A stretch of DNA of 64,000 nt from Rhodopirellula sp. SM50 (GCF_002289565.1 NZ_NTFY01000018.1:62001-126000), one strand, 5' to 3'; positions 55,701-63,912 are shown, numbered from the stretch's first letter. Notes: generated by a model not told the origin, from the letters alone. Translations and numbers: made by a program.

Positions 55701-56856
55701 TGTCGAGCGCTTGGTCACGCGCCGCTTCCAGTTCACTCCGCAGCCGCTCGTGCTCTTGCTGTTCGCGTTTCTCGCGGGCCTGCAACTCGCTGTGTCGTTC
55801 CCTCAGTTCCGTCAGTTGTTCGCTGAGCGTGGAAAACTCATCGCGCATCCGACCGACGGCATCACTGGCCGATTGAGCCTGTTGCTGGGTTTGTTCCAGT
55901 TTTCGCTGCGCCTCGGCGGCATGCTCGGCATACTGCTCCTCACGCTGTTGCCATTCGGCCTGGCGTCGCTCGAGTTCCGCTTGCCGTTCGCGCAGCAAGT
56001 CACTCTTGTGCTGTAACTCGGCTTCTTTTTCTTGCAGCGCCTCGCTGGTCTCGATCTCTCGCATCCGCAGCGATTTCAGTTCTTCTTGGGTCGCCGCATA
56101 GGTCTCTTGGATCTCGCGGACGGCTGCTTCTTGGGCCAGCAGATGACTTTCGCGGTGCTGGAGAGATTCGGCGCGGCTCCACAGCTCCGTTTCGCGGCCG
56201 TGCAATTCGGACTCGCGTTGATCGCAACGGCTCTCGCGCACTTCGCATTCGGCGTGCCGCGCATGCCACTGCTGGCTCAACTGAGTCAGCCGCTCGTGCA
56301 ACACCGATTCGCGGGTTTCCAACGAGGCGTGTCGCGGTGCGGACGATTCCGGTGCGGCAAGCAACTCGAATCGATACTGACCCATGCGGATGATGTCACC
56401 CAGGCGAAGCACCGATTCGGTGACGCGGTTGCCGTTGCATTCCAGCGGAACCGAATAGGCACGCATCAGAATCCGGTGTGCGTCACGCAGCAGGACGGCG
56501 TGCATGGGGCGAAGCGATTCATCGTCCAGTCGGATCGAGCACCCTTCGCCGCTGCCGAAGGTGTAGCGGTTACCGGTCAGTCGCAGCCGGCGGACCGGGG
56601 CACCGGGGCGAATCACGCGAAACTCCAAAGCCGTCTGGCCCGTCGTCGCAATCGACCGCGATCCTTCCAGCGACGCTCCGCCAGCGGTCAGACCACCGAG
56701 CCGCGACAGGGACTCGGTCAACGCATCCGGGATGATCCCGATCCGCGAGGATTCGTCGTCGCGCAGGTGTCCCGCCGCTGCCACGAATTTGATGTCGTGG
56801 TTGGACGGGTGCAGATCGGTGGGGCTCGAGGGGCCGTCGTTTTGGTCGTTCATCAC
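52741..56856 (-). CDS. Large FHA-like, coiled-coil and acidic-repeat membrane protein
   Basis: Protein of 1371 residues. An FHA-like domain at about 88-165 (RRLRLTGNRYTFGSGEGCSI, then RPMHAVLL and ECNGNRV) lacks the usual Gly-Arg and the Ser of the Ser-Arg-x-x-His motif. Residues about 175-700 form a very long coiled coil (ERRQAEWQQREEQYAEHAAE, AEADEARAQAEAARQTAEAA). About 700-1230 is acidic and low-complexity with tandem repeats: EQEPEQLLDQ units and NAYEE units. Two membrane helices end it (LALGFATMGIAAFIFVTWSG and FGLVGAFLVLAGVFG), followed by a short acidic tail. It looks like an inner-membrane scaffold; no function can be assigned. Confidence 0.85.
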   Translation of the reverse strand: MMNDQNDGPSSPTDLHPSNHDIKFVAAAGHLRDDESSRIGIIPDALTESLSRLGGLTAGGASLEGSRSIATTGQTALEFRVIRPGAPVRRLRLTGNRYTFGSGEGCSIRLDDESLRPMHAVLLRDAHRILMRAYSVPLECNGNRVTESVLRLGDIIRMGQYRFELLAAPESSAPRHASLETRESVLHERLTQLSQQWHARHAECEVRESRCDQRESELHGRETELWSRAESLQHRESHLLAQEAAVREIQETYAATQEELKSLRMREIETSEALQEKEAELQHKSDLLRERQAELERRQAEWQQREEQYAEHAAEAQRKLEQTQQQAQSASDAVGRMRDEFSTLSEQLTELRERHSELQAREKREQQEHERLRSELEAARDQALDSVAESEAKREATESELERVSTDLQSTREELARIREESKQCQHELSEKLRATGQELQATREDAEQSRRAAEEEQAYNEKRIAELEERLAKIQENREESERATDEEIAALHRKHASAEEARAEADEARAQAEAARQTAEAARTDAEAVAEELRENIRQLQENVTEATQEASQLRIDHEGANASIRQLELLVDQTKHNQSAQQESWTQECDQLRQTIEDLSIQLAAANVELGQLQSANEALSYELAQSSSDDDHETSTQAVIDSEQFRILEQELNSARQEIERLRETHAETVSRLETERQESESALRHEIEQLRGEIASAQQTAEAHLQEFAQATDSEPANSPSPATEQFVESGENRWRLESEQSVEQSSHLYEERGYDEGYDDASAAGGESEPENWSPTESLSDAADPTTDDQPASDPTAEASSEGQAEIDPGVSWHDELPEQAIDGAIDEIEHNVEQAISDYEAPQAESVWPDHQDHGEQDHGDADHPAGEMADVDIAHDFSSESTTEQESPLDWSAFMPGGEVQSSSDDDTQSPEQEPEQLLDQEPEQLLDQEPEQSEPEQVGLEANAWDQSSWQTDAEQSGEANDYEATQQWDGVTDDANVSASSGLDSLLHGEEDEAVAEDPTVEDAEPPAGSLAAMLIRDLAGDDEAQQEHSEANADEENAYEENAYEENAYDESSDDDQSYQDNSFADDASAESTESADATDEDHHATFVMDSEIEFSADETDGESGGWSLESPDQEGQLANDATGLAESYDQAQDDFDRDAAEEEFTSQTALVSEHDTVVAAEDGPEDDSIEAYMSRLLQRVQGEDQPKQPAPPTPPSVPVAETEQDDSEMELDESDEAELDQSQPVEPSIKDSVPLVPRSQAPELSRNLSAMRELANQSARNAVSRSIRIQARDTQMKAALKGGLALGFATMGIAAFIFVTWSGTIKFGLVGAFLVLAGVFGQEGYVLARDARRRLALADQQTAEEADDELADEELSTDR

Positions 56857-57292
56857 GACACGTTCCTTGCGTCTTTGCTTGCAAAATTGCCTGGATGGGG
56901 TCGTTGCCGACAGACAAGACCGTTTTCAGAGTTTCGGACAGACCGGTCGCTGGGGTGAACCAAAATCACCTGATCTGTGCGGTTTCAGTTCTCAACGGGC
57001 GTTCAAACGGCTCTTGAGAGTGGTAGGCGGACCCCAACGCAAACTGTCTCGTCGCAAAAGCGGATTTGGAGCGAGCGAAATTTGCGGAATATCGCAAAAA
57101 TGGTTGCCCTGGCGCCCTTGCTGGGGCATAAGGGAAAATTCCTTGTCTTTCAAGGGTGACTTTACGAGCGGCGCCTCTACTATTTCACAGCTGTGGTTGC
57201 CAAGTTCAGTTCAATTGGTAGGCGAATTGCGGAACTAAAGGCTGGCAGGGCTCGTAAGACCGACAGGCATACATAGAGATTTAGGTGATCCG
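56857..57292. other. Divergent intergenic region
   Basis: 436 bases between the FHA protein and the DksA-type gene. No gene can be supported. A ribosome-binding-like TTAGGTGAT sits 5-12 bases before the ATG at 57293. Promoters for both genes must lie here, but no clear boxes are visible. Confidence 0.55.
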
Positions 57293-57700
57293 ATGGCAAG
57301 AAAAGACTCAATTAAGAAATTGCGAGCGACTCTCCTGAAACGACGCGACGCATTGATTCGGTCCGCCATCGGCGACCTCAGTCTCTTGCAGGGCAAACCG
57401 TCCAAGACCGGCGACGTGCTCGATGCGGTCGCCGACACGGTGCAAGCCGAATTGAACAGCCAGCTGTTGGAGGTCGAGGGTCGCGAGTTGGAGGCGATCG
57501 ATGCGGCGATCCAGCGGTTGGACGAAGGCAAGTACGGAGACTGTGAGAGTTGTAAAAAGCCGATCCCACTGACACGGCTCCGCGCGGTGCCGTACGCGCG
57601 AGAATGTATCGGCTGTCACCGACTTGCCGAGAAACGCAAGTCCCACCCCGCGGCGATGATGAGCCGGGTGTTTGATTCCTACCAGGCCGACACGGCTTGA
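57293..57700 (+). CDS. DksA/TraR-type C4 zinc finger regulator
   Basis: Protein of 135 residues of the DksA/TraR family. A coiled-coil N-terminal half (KDSIKKLRATLLKRRDALIR to EAIDAAIQRLDEGKYG) is followed by the zinc finger YGDCESCKKPIPLTRLRAVP and AVPYARECIGCHRLAEK, with all four cysteines. DksA-type proteins bind the secondary channel of RNA polymerase and act with ppGpp. It lacks the acidic tip motif DxxDxA of E. coli DksA, so the mechanism may differ. A strong terminator follows 34 bases after the stop. Confidence 0.9.
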   Translation: MARKDSIKKLRATLLKRRDALIRSAIGDLSLLQGKPSKTGDVLDAVADTVQAELNSQLLEVEGRELEAIDAAIQRLDEGKYGDCESCKKPIPLTRLRAVPYARECIGCHRLAEKRKSHPAAMMSRVFDSYQADTA

Positions 57701-57733
57701 CCGTATCGGTTGTGACCATTGTGTCCTGCTGTG

Positions 57734-57779
57734 ACGGCCGAGATGCTTCGATGGACGTCGAATCATTCGGCCGTTTTTT
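57734..57779 (+). terminator. Intrinsic terminator of the DksA-type gene
   Basis: Perfect 8-bp stem ACGGCCGA/TCGGCCGT with an inner TTCGA/TCGAA hairpin, followed directly by TTTTTT. It lies just after the gene's stop codon and before the HtrA gene, so the two are separately transcribed. Confidence 0.85.
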
Positions 57780-57924
57780 GATGCGCGGGCGATGACGATT
57801 CTGACTTCTCGCCGGACGAGGGATAGCGAACCGGACTGACGAAAAGTTCCTTGCCGCAAAACGACGATGCGTACAATGCGACGCCTCCCCGTCGAACCTC
57901 CCTCTCTCTGTTGAAGCTTTTCCG

Positions 57925-59313
57925 ATGGTCGACCTCTCCCAACCCAGCGGACGCACACGATGTCGTGTGCGCAATCCTCGACGACTTGCGATCACACTCT
58001 GCGGCGCGGCACTCGCCTGGATGTGTTCAACGCATTTCATGTCCACGTCGGCGTCTGCCCAAGACGTTTATGGCGGCGGCAGTCGATATGCTCCCGCACG
58101 AGCCGCACAGTCCAACGCGACACCGCAGCGGACGCCTGCGAGCGCGTCGATCGAAAGCAATGGCAATCCCCGCGCATCGGGGTCGACGTCCATTCGTTCC
58201 TTGCGCCCTTCGCTGGCTCCGTCCCCGGGCGCGTCGCCTCAACTTGCACCGACGATCGACTCGGCATCCGAGCTCGGCGGCGCGGTCCCCACCGCCCAAT
58301 CCATTCAGGCGCGACGTGAAGTCTTGTTTCGGGAATTGGCCGACGAATTCAATGCGTTCGATCGGCTGGGCAATCTCGTTCGAAAAGTGTCTCAGCTCGT
58401 CAAACCGAGTGTCATTCATATCGAAGCCCACAAGACCGAGACCAAGGGCGGGCAGTACGAGTCCTACGATGAAGCCGGCAGCGGTGTCGTCATCGAAACG
58501 GCCGACGGGGTGTGGGTGCTGACCAATCGACACGTGATTCTGGGATCGCAGCCCGCAGAAATCTTGCTCCGCAGCGCCGACGGTCGCCAGTACCATCCGT
58601 CACGCATTCTCTCCGATGAAAGCACCGACGTGGCCGTCATGAAGGTCCCCGATTTGCGGCTACCACCGGCCCGAACCGGCGACAGCAATCTGGTCAACAT
58701 CGGAGACTTCACGATCGCGATCGGCAGTCCTTTTGGGCTCAGTCATTCGGTCACGTTCGGCATCCTCAGTGCCAAGGGACGGCGTGACCTGTCGTTGGGC
58801 AACCAGAAGATCGATCTGCAAGATTTCTTTCAAACCGACGCCGCGATCAACCCCGGCAACAGCGGCGGCCCGTTGCTAAATCTTCGCGGCGAAGTGATCG
58901 GCTTGAACACCGCGATCGCCAGCAGCAGTGGCGGCAGCGAAGGTATCGGTTTCGCCATCCCGATCAACATGGCCGTCCAAGTGGCCGACGAGCTGATCCG
59001 CCATGGACGGTTGCGTCGCGGTTATCTGGGCGTCACCCTGGAACCCGATTTCACCGTTTCCGACCTGGGACCCTTGCAAGCGGTCGCCTCCGGCGGTGCC
59101 AAGGTCAAAGGGGTTCGGCATGGTTCACCGGCGGCCAAGGCCAACTTGCAACGCGGTGACATCATCGTCGAATTCAATGGCAGCCAGGTCGACAACGACG
59201 ACCATTTGGTCGCCCAAGTCGGACTGACCCCGATCGGTTCGGTGGTCCCAATGATCATCTACCGCGACGGCAAACGCTATCGCACCGAAGTCCGACTGAC
59301 CGACGTCAATTAG
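57925..59313 (+). CDS. HtrA/DegP-type serine protease with one PDZ domain
   Basis: Exported protease of 462 residues. A signal peptide (RRLAITLCGAALAWMCSTHF) ends near SASAQD; a Ser/Pro/Ala-rich linker follows. The trypsin-like domain has the catalytic triad His 203 (VLTNRHVIL), Asp 235 (STDVAVM) and Ser 313 (NPGNSGGPLL). A single C-terminal PDZ domain (about 365-455) includes GVRHGSPAAKANLQRGDIIV. One PDZ, a long linker and no second PDZ is the DegS/planctomycete-type arrangement. It acts in periplasmic protein quality control. Confidence 0.93.
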   Translation: MVDLSQPSGRTRCRVRNPRRLAITLCGAALAWMCSTHFMSTSASAQDVYGGGSRYAPARAAQSNATPQRTPASASIESNGNPRASGSTSIRSLRPSLAPSPGASPQLAPTIDSASELGGAVPTAQSIQARREVLFRELADEFNAFDRLGNLVRKVSQLVKPSVIHIEAHKTETKGGQYESYDEAGSGVVIETADGVWVLTNRHVILGSQPAEILLRSADGRQYHPSRILSDESTDVAVMKVPDLRLPPARTGDSNLVNIGDFTIAIGSPFGLSHSVTFGILSAKGRRDLSLGNQKIDLQDFFQTDAAINPGNSGGPLLNLRGEVIGLNTAIASSSGGSEGIGFAIPINMAVQVADELIRHGRLRRGYLGVTLEPDFTVSDLGPLQAVASGGAKVKGVRHGSPAAKANLQRGDIIVEFNGSQVDNDDHLVAQVGLTPIGSVVPMIIYRDGKRYRTEVRLTDVN

Positions 59314-59326
59314 TGTCAAATTCAGT

Positions 59327-59545
59327 CACCCTCCCTGGCAGGGAGGGGCGCGCGAAGCGAGGGCATTCGCACCAAGTTAGGAAGCAACCCTCCCGTGTGC
59401 GGGAGGGTCGAGCGAAGCGAGGGGAGGGCTTCCGACATTGACGCTCCATCGTGGCTAGCAACTTTGGCGTTGCGACAACCCTCCCCGCGCCGAGCGCACA
59501 CTCCTCCGCGACCCTCCCAGAGGAAGGGTGACGACAACTTCGTTG
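59327..59545. repeat. Cluster of GGGAGGG...GAGCGAAGCGAGGGG repeats
   Basis: Two clear copies: 59327-59363 (CCTCCC/GGGAGG hairpin then CGCGAAGCGAGGG) and 59385-59425 (ACCCTCCC/GGGAGGGT with tail CGAGCGAAGCGAGGGGAG). A reversed partial copy lies at about 59480-59545 (CGACCCTCCCAGAGGAAGGG). They occupy the gap between the converging HtrA and anti-sigma genes. Confidence 0.8.
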
Positions 59546-59571
59546 TCGAACGGTGAATCATCACGTTTACT

Positions 59572-61635
59572 TCACCGTTGATCCATGCGGTTGATCACCG
59601 CCCGCCAGGCGTTGGCCGCCCGTGCCCGCGCCGCCGCCGAGGCATTCAAGTCGAATCGCGGGCCGGGACCGTAGAACGAACGAAGTAAATAGTTCGCCGT
59701 CGCCCGCGCCGCTGGATCGGAAGCTTGCAGCATCCGCAGCAGCTGTTCGCGTTTGGTCGCGTTCGGTCGACGGCCGGACCACAGGTCGACGAAGAACGAT
59801 CGGACGGTCGCGAAGGTGCGGGCGTTGTTGCCATTGGCTTGCAAACGACGCCACACTAGCTGGTGCCTTGGGTCTTTCGGACTGACGGTACGTAGGTGTC
59901 GCAAAGCGGCTTCGCGCAGCAACGGATCGGGAGAGCCGATCAGCCGCAGCAGTTGGTCGCCGCTGGCCGCCACCAGCCAGGCACGCACCGTCGTGGCCGC
60001 GTCGCCGCGTACCGCGCCCGAGGCAAGGGCTTGCATCAGCGTGACTCGGACATCCGTGCTCTCGCTCAATTGTGCCAGAACGTTGCGGCCGACTTCGATT
60101 CGATCCACGCGTTCTCGCGTCCAACGCGGCAGCCGCTCGGGCGCTTCCTCGGACGGCTCTACGGCAAGCAGCGGGCCTTCAAGTTTCAAACGCGAATCGG
60201 CGACCGCTTGATCGTTTACCTTCACCGGCGTTCCCGTCACATCGACCTCCATCCCGGTGACCGTCTTTCGCACGACCACATCGCCGCCATCTTGACCGTC
60301 CAACGCGACGCCCTCCAGCGAGACACTGTTGGCGATGCTTCTGCCAAGCCGGACAACCATGTTTTCATGCAGTCCCAGCAGCGCGATGGAACCGTGCAGC
60401 AGGTGGATCGTGCCGCCGGGGGTCAGTTCCAGTTCGGTGTCTGCGGCGATGACCAATTCGCCGCCGCCGGCCAACGCGGCCGTGGCTCGACACAGCGGAA
60501 GCGTTTGTAACTTCATCAGCTGACCGGGACCCTCGGCGGCCAAATCGAACGCGCTGCCGACCGCCACACTTGCCGGCGTGGACTCGCCCGAAGACGAACC
60601 GGCCGCCCCCACCGACGATTCGCTGCGAAGCAACAAGCCGTCAATCTGGCTCCACTGGGCGACCAGCTTTTGTGGCGTCCGCGCAACCAAGGGTCGCGAT
60701 TCGCTGTTCGGTGTTTCCGGCGTTGGCGTCAGCGTGTTGTCGGGTGTGGATTCCACCGCCACCATCGGCGCGTCGGCTTGGACGTCCGGTGCGACGGCGA
60801 CGTCGGAGGGGGCAGCCGGGTCGCGATCCGAAGGTGGCTCGATCGCAGGCTTCGGTGCAACGTCAGGCTGTGGGGATGAGTTGGATTCGGGATGTTCGGC
60901 CAACAGGGGCGCTTGTCTGTCCGGCTGCCCGTCCGGCTGTCTGTTCGATGGATCCGCGTCGACGTTTTGGTCGGGAACAACCGGTTCGGGTGATTCGATT
61001 CGTTGGCCGTCTTCGGCGATCGGATCATTCGTCGGTGTCATTCCCGAGCGAACCCACCAACCGATCGCCAGCAGGACGACGGCGGCGGTCGTGAACCAGA
61101 CGATCCCTGCGCCGTTGACGCGCGTCGCTTGGGCAGCGGCGGGCTTGGTCGTCCGCACCAACGGCGGCGTCGAGGGACGATCCGATTGTGGCGGCTCCGT
61201 TGCGGCCGTCACCGTTTCCGCGGACGGTGTCTTTGCGTGTTGCAGCGCGAGCAGACGCGAACGCAAATCTGGCGCCAGCCCCACCGTTTTCGCTTCGCCG
61301 CGGCTGCGCACCGCCGCAACGATCTCCATCATCAACCCCGGATCTGATGTTGCCGCTTCCGTGATCGCCATCAATTTTTCCGGATCGTCCATCGTGCCGT
61401 CGACGTAGGCCGCGACGTCGTGCAGGGGGACGGGGACGGCGCCGTTGGTTTCGTCGCGGGAGTGTGTCATGCCGTCGAACACCTGTTGCATCACTTGACG
61501 AACGACGCGACCGAGGACGTCGCCGTGATCTTCGGCGCGGACATCGGAGCTGGCCCCGGCCGCGGAGACTGCATCGAGTCTTCGCTGGACAAGCTGCAAT
61601 AGCGTTTTGCGGTTGAAGGAATTATTCGGTTTCAT
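59572..61635 (-). CDS. Anti-sigma-factor-like membrane protein with FecR-like C-terminal part
   Basis: Protein of 687 residues paired with the ECF sigma gene upstream; their coding regions overlap by 14 bases. Residues about 70-112 resemble the sigma-binding helical domain of planctomycete anti-sigma proteins (DVAAYVDGTMDDPEKLMAIT). A membrane helix lies at about 176-197 (GAGIVWFTTAAVVLLAIGWW). After a Pro/Ala-rich periplasmic linker, residues about 350-520 resemble a FecR beta fold (ELVIAADTELELTPGGTIHL, VEVDVTGTPVKVNDQ). The C-terminal ~180 residues are helical (DPLLREAALRHLRTVSPKDP), HEAT-like. The ATG at 61635 is preferred to one 40 codons upstream. Confidence 0.8.
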   Translation of the reverse strand: MKPNNSFNRKTLLQLVQRRLDAVSAAGASSDVRAEDHGDVLGRVVRQVMQQVFDGMTHSRDETNGAVPVPLHDVAAYVDGTMDDPEKLMAITEAATSDPGLMMEIVAAVRSRGEAKTVGLAPDLRSRLLALQHAKTPSAETVTAATEPPQSDRPSTPPLVRTTKPAAAQATRVNGAGIVWFTTAAVVLLAIGWWVRSGMTPTNDPIAEDGQRIESPEPVVPDQNVDADPSNRQPDGQPDRQAPLLAEHPESNSSPQPDVAPKPAIEPPSDRDPAAPSDVAVAPDVQADAPMVAVESTPDNTLTPTPETPNSESRPLVARTPQKLVAQWSQIDGLLLRSESSVGAAGSSSGESTPASVAVGSAFDLAAEGPGQLMKLQTLPLCRATAALAGGGELVIAADTELELTPGGTIHLLHGSIALLGLHENMVVRLGRSIANSVSLEGVALDGQDGGDVVVRKTVTGMEVDVTGTPVKVNDQAVADSRLKLEGPLLAVEPSEEAPERLPRWTRERVDRIEVGRNVLAQLSESTDVRVTLMQALASGAVRGDAATTVRAWLVAASGDQLLRLIGSPDPLLREAALRHLRTVSPKDPRHQLVWRRLQANGNNARTFATVRSFFVDLWSGRRPNATKREQLLRMLQASDPAARATANYLLRSFYGPGPRFDLNASAAARARAANAWRAVINRMDQR

Positions 61636-62182
61636 CGTCGATCCATTGCCGGAGTCTTTCTTCGGCGCGTCGAAGCGTCGTGCCGATGGAACCGATCGGA
61701 ATGTCGAATCGGTGACTGATTTCTGCGTACGTTTGTTGCTCCCGGTAAAACGCAACCACCAAGTCTTTTTGCCGTTGCGGCAGGCGATCGACCAGCGTCA
61801 ACAGTCGGTCTCGTTCTTCCCTGTCGATCAGCAGCGATTCCGGATCGACCGCCGAGGGTCGATCGTCCAGATCGTCCAACGAATCACGTTGTCCATGCGA
61901 ATGGCGCACCAGTTTTGCCATCACGCGGCGTGCCACGCGGGTGGCGATCACGGCCAAGTAGGTCGCCAGGCTACTCTGGTTGCGAAAGGCCCGCAGGGCG
62001 GCGGCATCGCGAGCCAACAAGGTCGCAAACACCTCCGCGGTCACATCGTCGATCGTCGACCAATCACGCCCCCTTTGAAACACGGCCGCGACGTCCGCCA
62101 CACGACTTCGCACCAATGCTCCATAGCGATCGATCAGTTTTTCCCACGCCTCGCCGCTGCCGCCCAACAGGTCGTCGATCAA
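61622..62182 (-). CDS. ECF sigma factor
   Basis: Protein of 186 residues. Region 2 includes GEAWEKLIDRYGALVRSRVA and IDDVTAEVFATLLARD; region 4 includes LPQRQKDLVVAFYREQQTYA and ISHRFDIPIGSIGTTLRRAE followed by ERLRQW. The start is TTG at 62182, the only usual start codon in the frame; the frame is open for about 37 codons upstream without ATG or GTG. It overlaps the anti-sigma gene by 14 bases. Confidence 0.88.
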   Translation of the reverse strand: MIDDLLGGSGEAWEKLIDRYGALVRSRVADVAAVFQRGRDWSTIDDVTAEVFATLLARDAAALRAFRNQSSLATYLAVIATRVARRVMAKLVRHSHGQRDSLDDLDDRPSAVDPESLLIDREERDRLLTLVDRLPQRQKDLVVAFYREQQTYAEISHRFDIPIGSIGTTLRRAEERLRQWIDDETE

Positions 62183-62311
62183 TTCCGCATCAACGACCGA
62201 AAGCTCCGACGACTTGCGGTCGCCGGAGCCGATGCCGGTGCGCGTTGGGAGGCGTTGTTGCTCGATCGTCTCGGGTGTCCAACGGTCGATTGGAATCTAC
62301 ACATCATCAAT

Positions 62312-62350
62312 AACCCTCCCACGCAGGGAGGGTCGAGCGCAGCGAGGGGC
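62312..62350. repeat. GGGAGGG...GAGCGCAGCGAGGGG repeat copy
   Basis: AACCCTCCC pairs with GGGAGGGT across a short ACGCA loop; a tail CGAGCGCAGCGAGGGG follows. Same family as 59327-59425 and 20160-20197. The gap 62183-62415 otherwise shows no gene. Confidence 0.75.
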
Positions 62351-62415
62351 CGGTTGAATGGTCGTTGCGGAGAAACAGCGAATCCTGCCCGGCCGCCCGT
62401 CGTTAGCCCGCCATT

Positions 62416-63381
62416 CTAGACGCTCGCTGCCAGTGCATCACCCGCGTCCGTGGAATCTCCATCCCCACGGCGGACAATGCGGTCGATGTCGTCGACGAAC
62501 AACTCATCGAGCCGATCGGCAAAGATGACGTCCACTTCTCCGTCACGGGCACGGATCACGTCCGCACCCAAGCCGCCGCGAAGGTCATCGTTGCCCGCTC
62601 CCCCGATCAGTTCGTCATCACCACGCTCGCCGCGGATGCGATCATTCCCGCCGCCGCCGTGCAAGAAATCGTTGCCGACGCCTCCGCGGATCCGGTCATT
62701 GCCGTGTCCGGCAAACACCATGTCGTTGCCGCGGCCCCCATGGATGATGTCGTCACCACGGTTCACATCCATCGTCCGTCTGGCGTATTCCAGCGGATCG
62801 GTCTCGCCTTCGGGCAGTGAATTGGTGGCGTCCCCGAAGATCCAGTCGTCGCCCGCGCCGCCCCGCAGGATGTCATTGCCCGCACCGCCGATGATGTAAT
62901 CGGTCGAAGCACCGCCGACGATGCGGTCATTGCCGGCGCCACCGAACAGCACGTTGACCCCCTTGCCGCCCCGAATTCGGTCGCGACCGTCGCCGCCTTC
63001 GATCAAGGTCGGTCCGCTGCCGGCGGCCAGCCGGTCATGGCCGTCACCGCCGAAAATCTGGGTCGGGATTTCGACGCGACGTGAAACACGAACGGCGTCA
63101 TTGCCTGGGCCGGCAAAGATTTTCATCAGGCTGATGTTGGCCGCCGGGAAATCTTTGCTGCGGCCGTCGATCGAGACCCGCAGCCGTTCGCCGCTGCGAC
63201 TTTGCGCGACCCAGATGCGATTGTTGTCGGCGTCGCCTTCGATGACCAGCAAACCGTCCGGCGACAGATCGACGGCGGCGGCCATCACGCGGCGGGTTTC
63301 AAGGGTTTCGCCCCGCAGACGGCGAGTACGCAAACGGCGAGAAGGAGTAGAACGACGAGTTGAAGTATTTCGAGAAGTCAC
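62416..63381 (-). CDS. RTX/hemolysin-type calcium-binding repeat protein with LEPR-XLL-type N-terminus
   Basis: Exported protein of 321 residues. The N-terminus is Arg-rich with GETLETRRVMAAAVDLS, a LEPR-XLL-type planctomycete export motif. Residues about 85-280 contain at least twelve RTX nonapeptides ([52 protein letters not shown]) that form a calcium-binding beta roll. GTG at 63381 is chosen because an AGGGA ribosome-binding site precedes it and a terminator-like hairpin lies between it and the next upstream ATG (63456). Confidence 0.85.
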   Translation of the reverse strand: MTSRNTSTRRSTPSRRLRTRRLRGETLETRRVMAAAVDLSPDGLLVIEGDADNNRIWVAQSRSGERLRVSIDGRSKDFPAANISLMKIFAGPGNDAVRVSRRVEIPTQIFGGDGHDRLAAGSGPTLIEGGDGRDRIRGGKGVNVLFGGAGNDRIVGGASTDYIIGGAGNDILRGGAGDDWIFGDATNSLPEGETDPLEYARRTMDVNRGDDIIHGGRGNDMVFAGHGNDRIRGGVGNDFLHGGGGNDRIRGERGDDELIGGAGNDDLRGGLGADVIRARDGEVDVIFADRLDELFVDDIDRIVRRGDGDSTDAGDALAASV

Positions 63382-63414
63382 AGCAGCGTCCCTAACGAAC
63401 CGGAAACGAAAAGC

Positions 63415-63437
63415 AAAAAGCCGACACGTTCGGCTTT
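63415..63437 (-). promoter_or_regulatory. Terminator-like hairpin in the leader of the RTX gene
   Basis: On the minus strand AAAGCCGA-ACGTG-TCGGCTTT is a perfect 8-bp stem followed by TTTTTGCTTTT. It lies 34 bases upstream of the RTX gene start, with no gene before it on that strand. It may be an attenuator or the end of a small RNA rather than the end of a gene. Confidence 0.45.
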
Positions 63438-63548
63438 GGTGCCCCGTTAGTGACAACCTGCCCGCCCGCGCTTACGAGAATCTTTTAGTTTTTTCGTCGG
63501 TCCCGCATCAAACAGCTGATCCTGAATCGACATCCCGAAGGGATCCAA

Positions 63549-63912
63549 GCCAGTAGCCGGAGGCGAGCGAAGCGACACCTCTGGAAAGCCCTTTACTGCA
63601 GGATTTTGCAACCATTTAGATTCTCTCCCTCAGGGGGAGACGGCGTTTGCGCAGCAAGCAAACGCCAGAGAGGGCCGGCGTTGCGAAAGGCTTAGCGACT
63701 TCCGCGACGATCGATGTGGGCTGCAAAACCGATCACCAGCTCCCTCATCCCCAGCCTTTCTCCCCCACAAATCGACAAGCAAGCTTGTTACGATTTGTGG
63801 GGGAGAAGGGAGCCATGAATCTTGCAGTAATAAAATTGACGTCCCTCGGGGTCGATGGGCGGATTTGGGGCGTGTTCCGGAGGTGGCGCTGCGCTGACCT
63901 CTGGCTACTGGC
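63549..63912. repeat. 37-bp palindrome split by MITE copy D
   Basis: Left arm 63549-63585 (GCCAGTAGCCGGAGGCGAGC onwards) and right arm 63875-63912 (complement GCCAGTAGCCAGAGGTCAGC onwards) match at about 30 of 37 positions. The MITE-like element (63592-63844) lies between them, as if inserted into the loop of an older palindromic repeat. No gene is supported from 63457 to 64000. Confidence 0.75.
63592..63844 (+). mobile_element. MITE-like element, copy D
   Basis: Nearly identical to copy C over about 250 bp, in the opposite orientation. The right end, read inward, is GACGTCAATT-TTAT-TACTGCA; the left end retains only TACTGCA of the terminal repeat. Contains the same internal hairpins, including the 17-bp-arm TTCTCCCCCACAAATCG palindrome at about 63759-63807. 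Confidence 0.8.

Noticed and set aside
62183-62296. N-terminal extension of the ECF sigma factor (about 37 more codons)
   Set aside because: The frame is open but contains no ATG, GTG, TTG or CTG start, only ATT/ATC, so the TTG at 62182 was kept. Some homologues do have extra N-terminal residues, so this is not certain.
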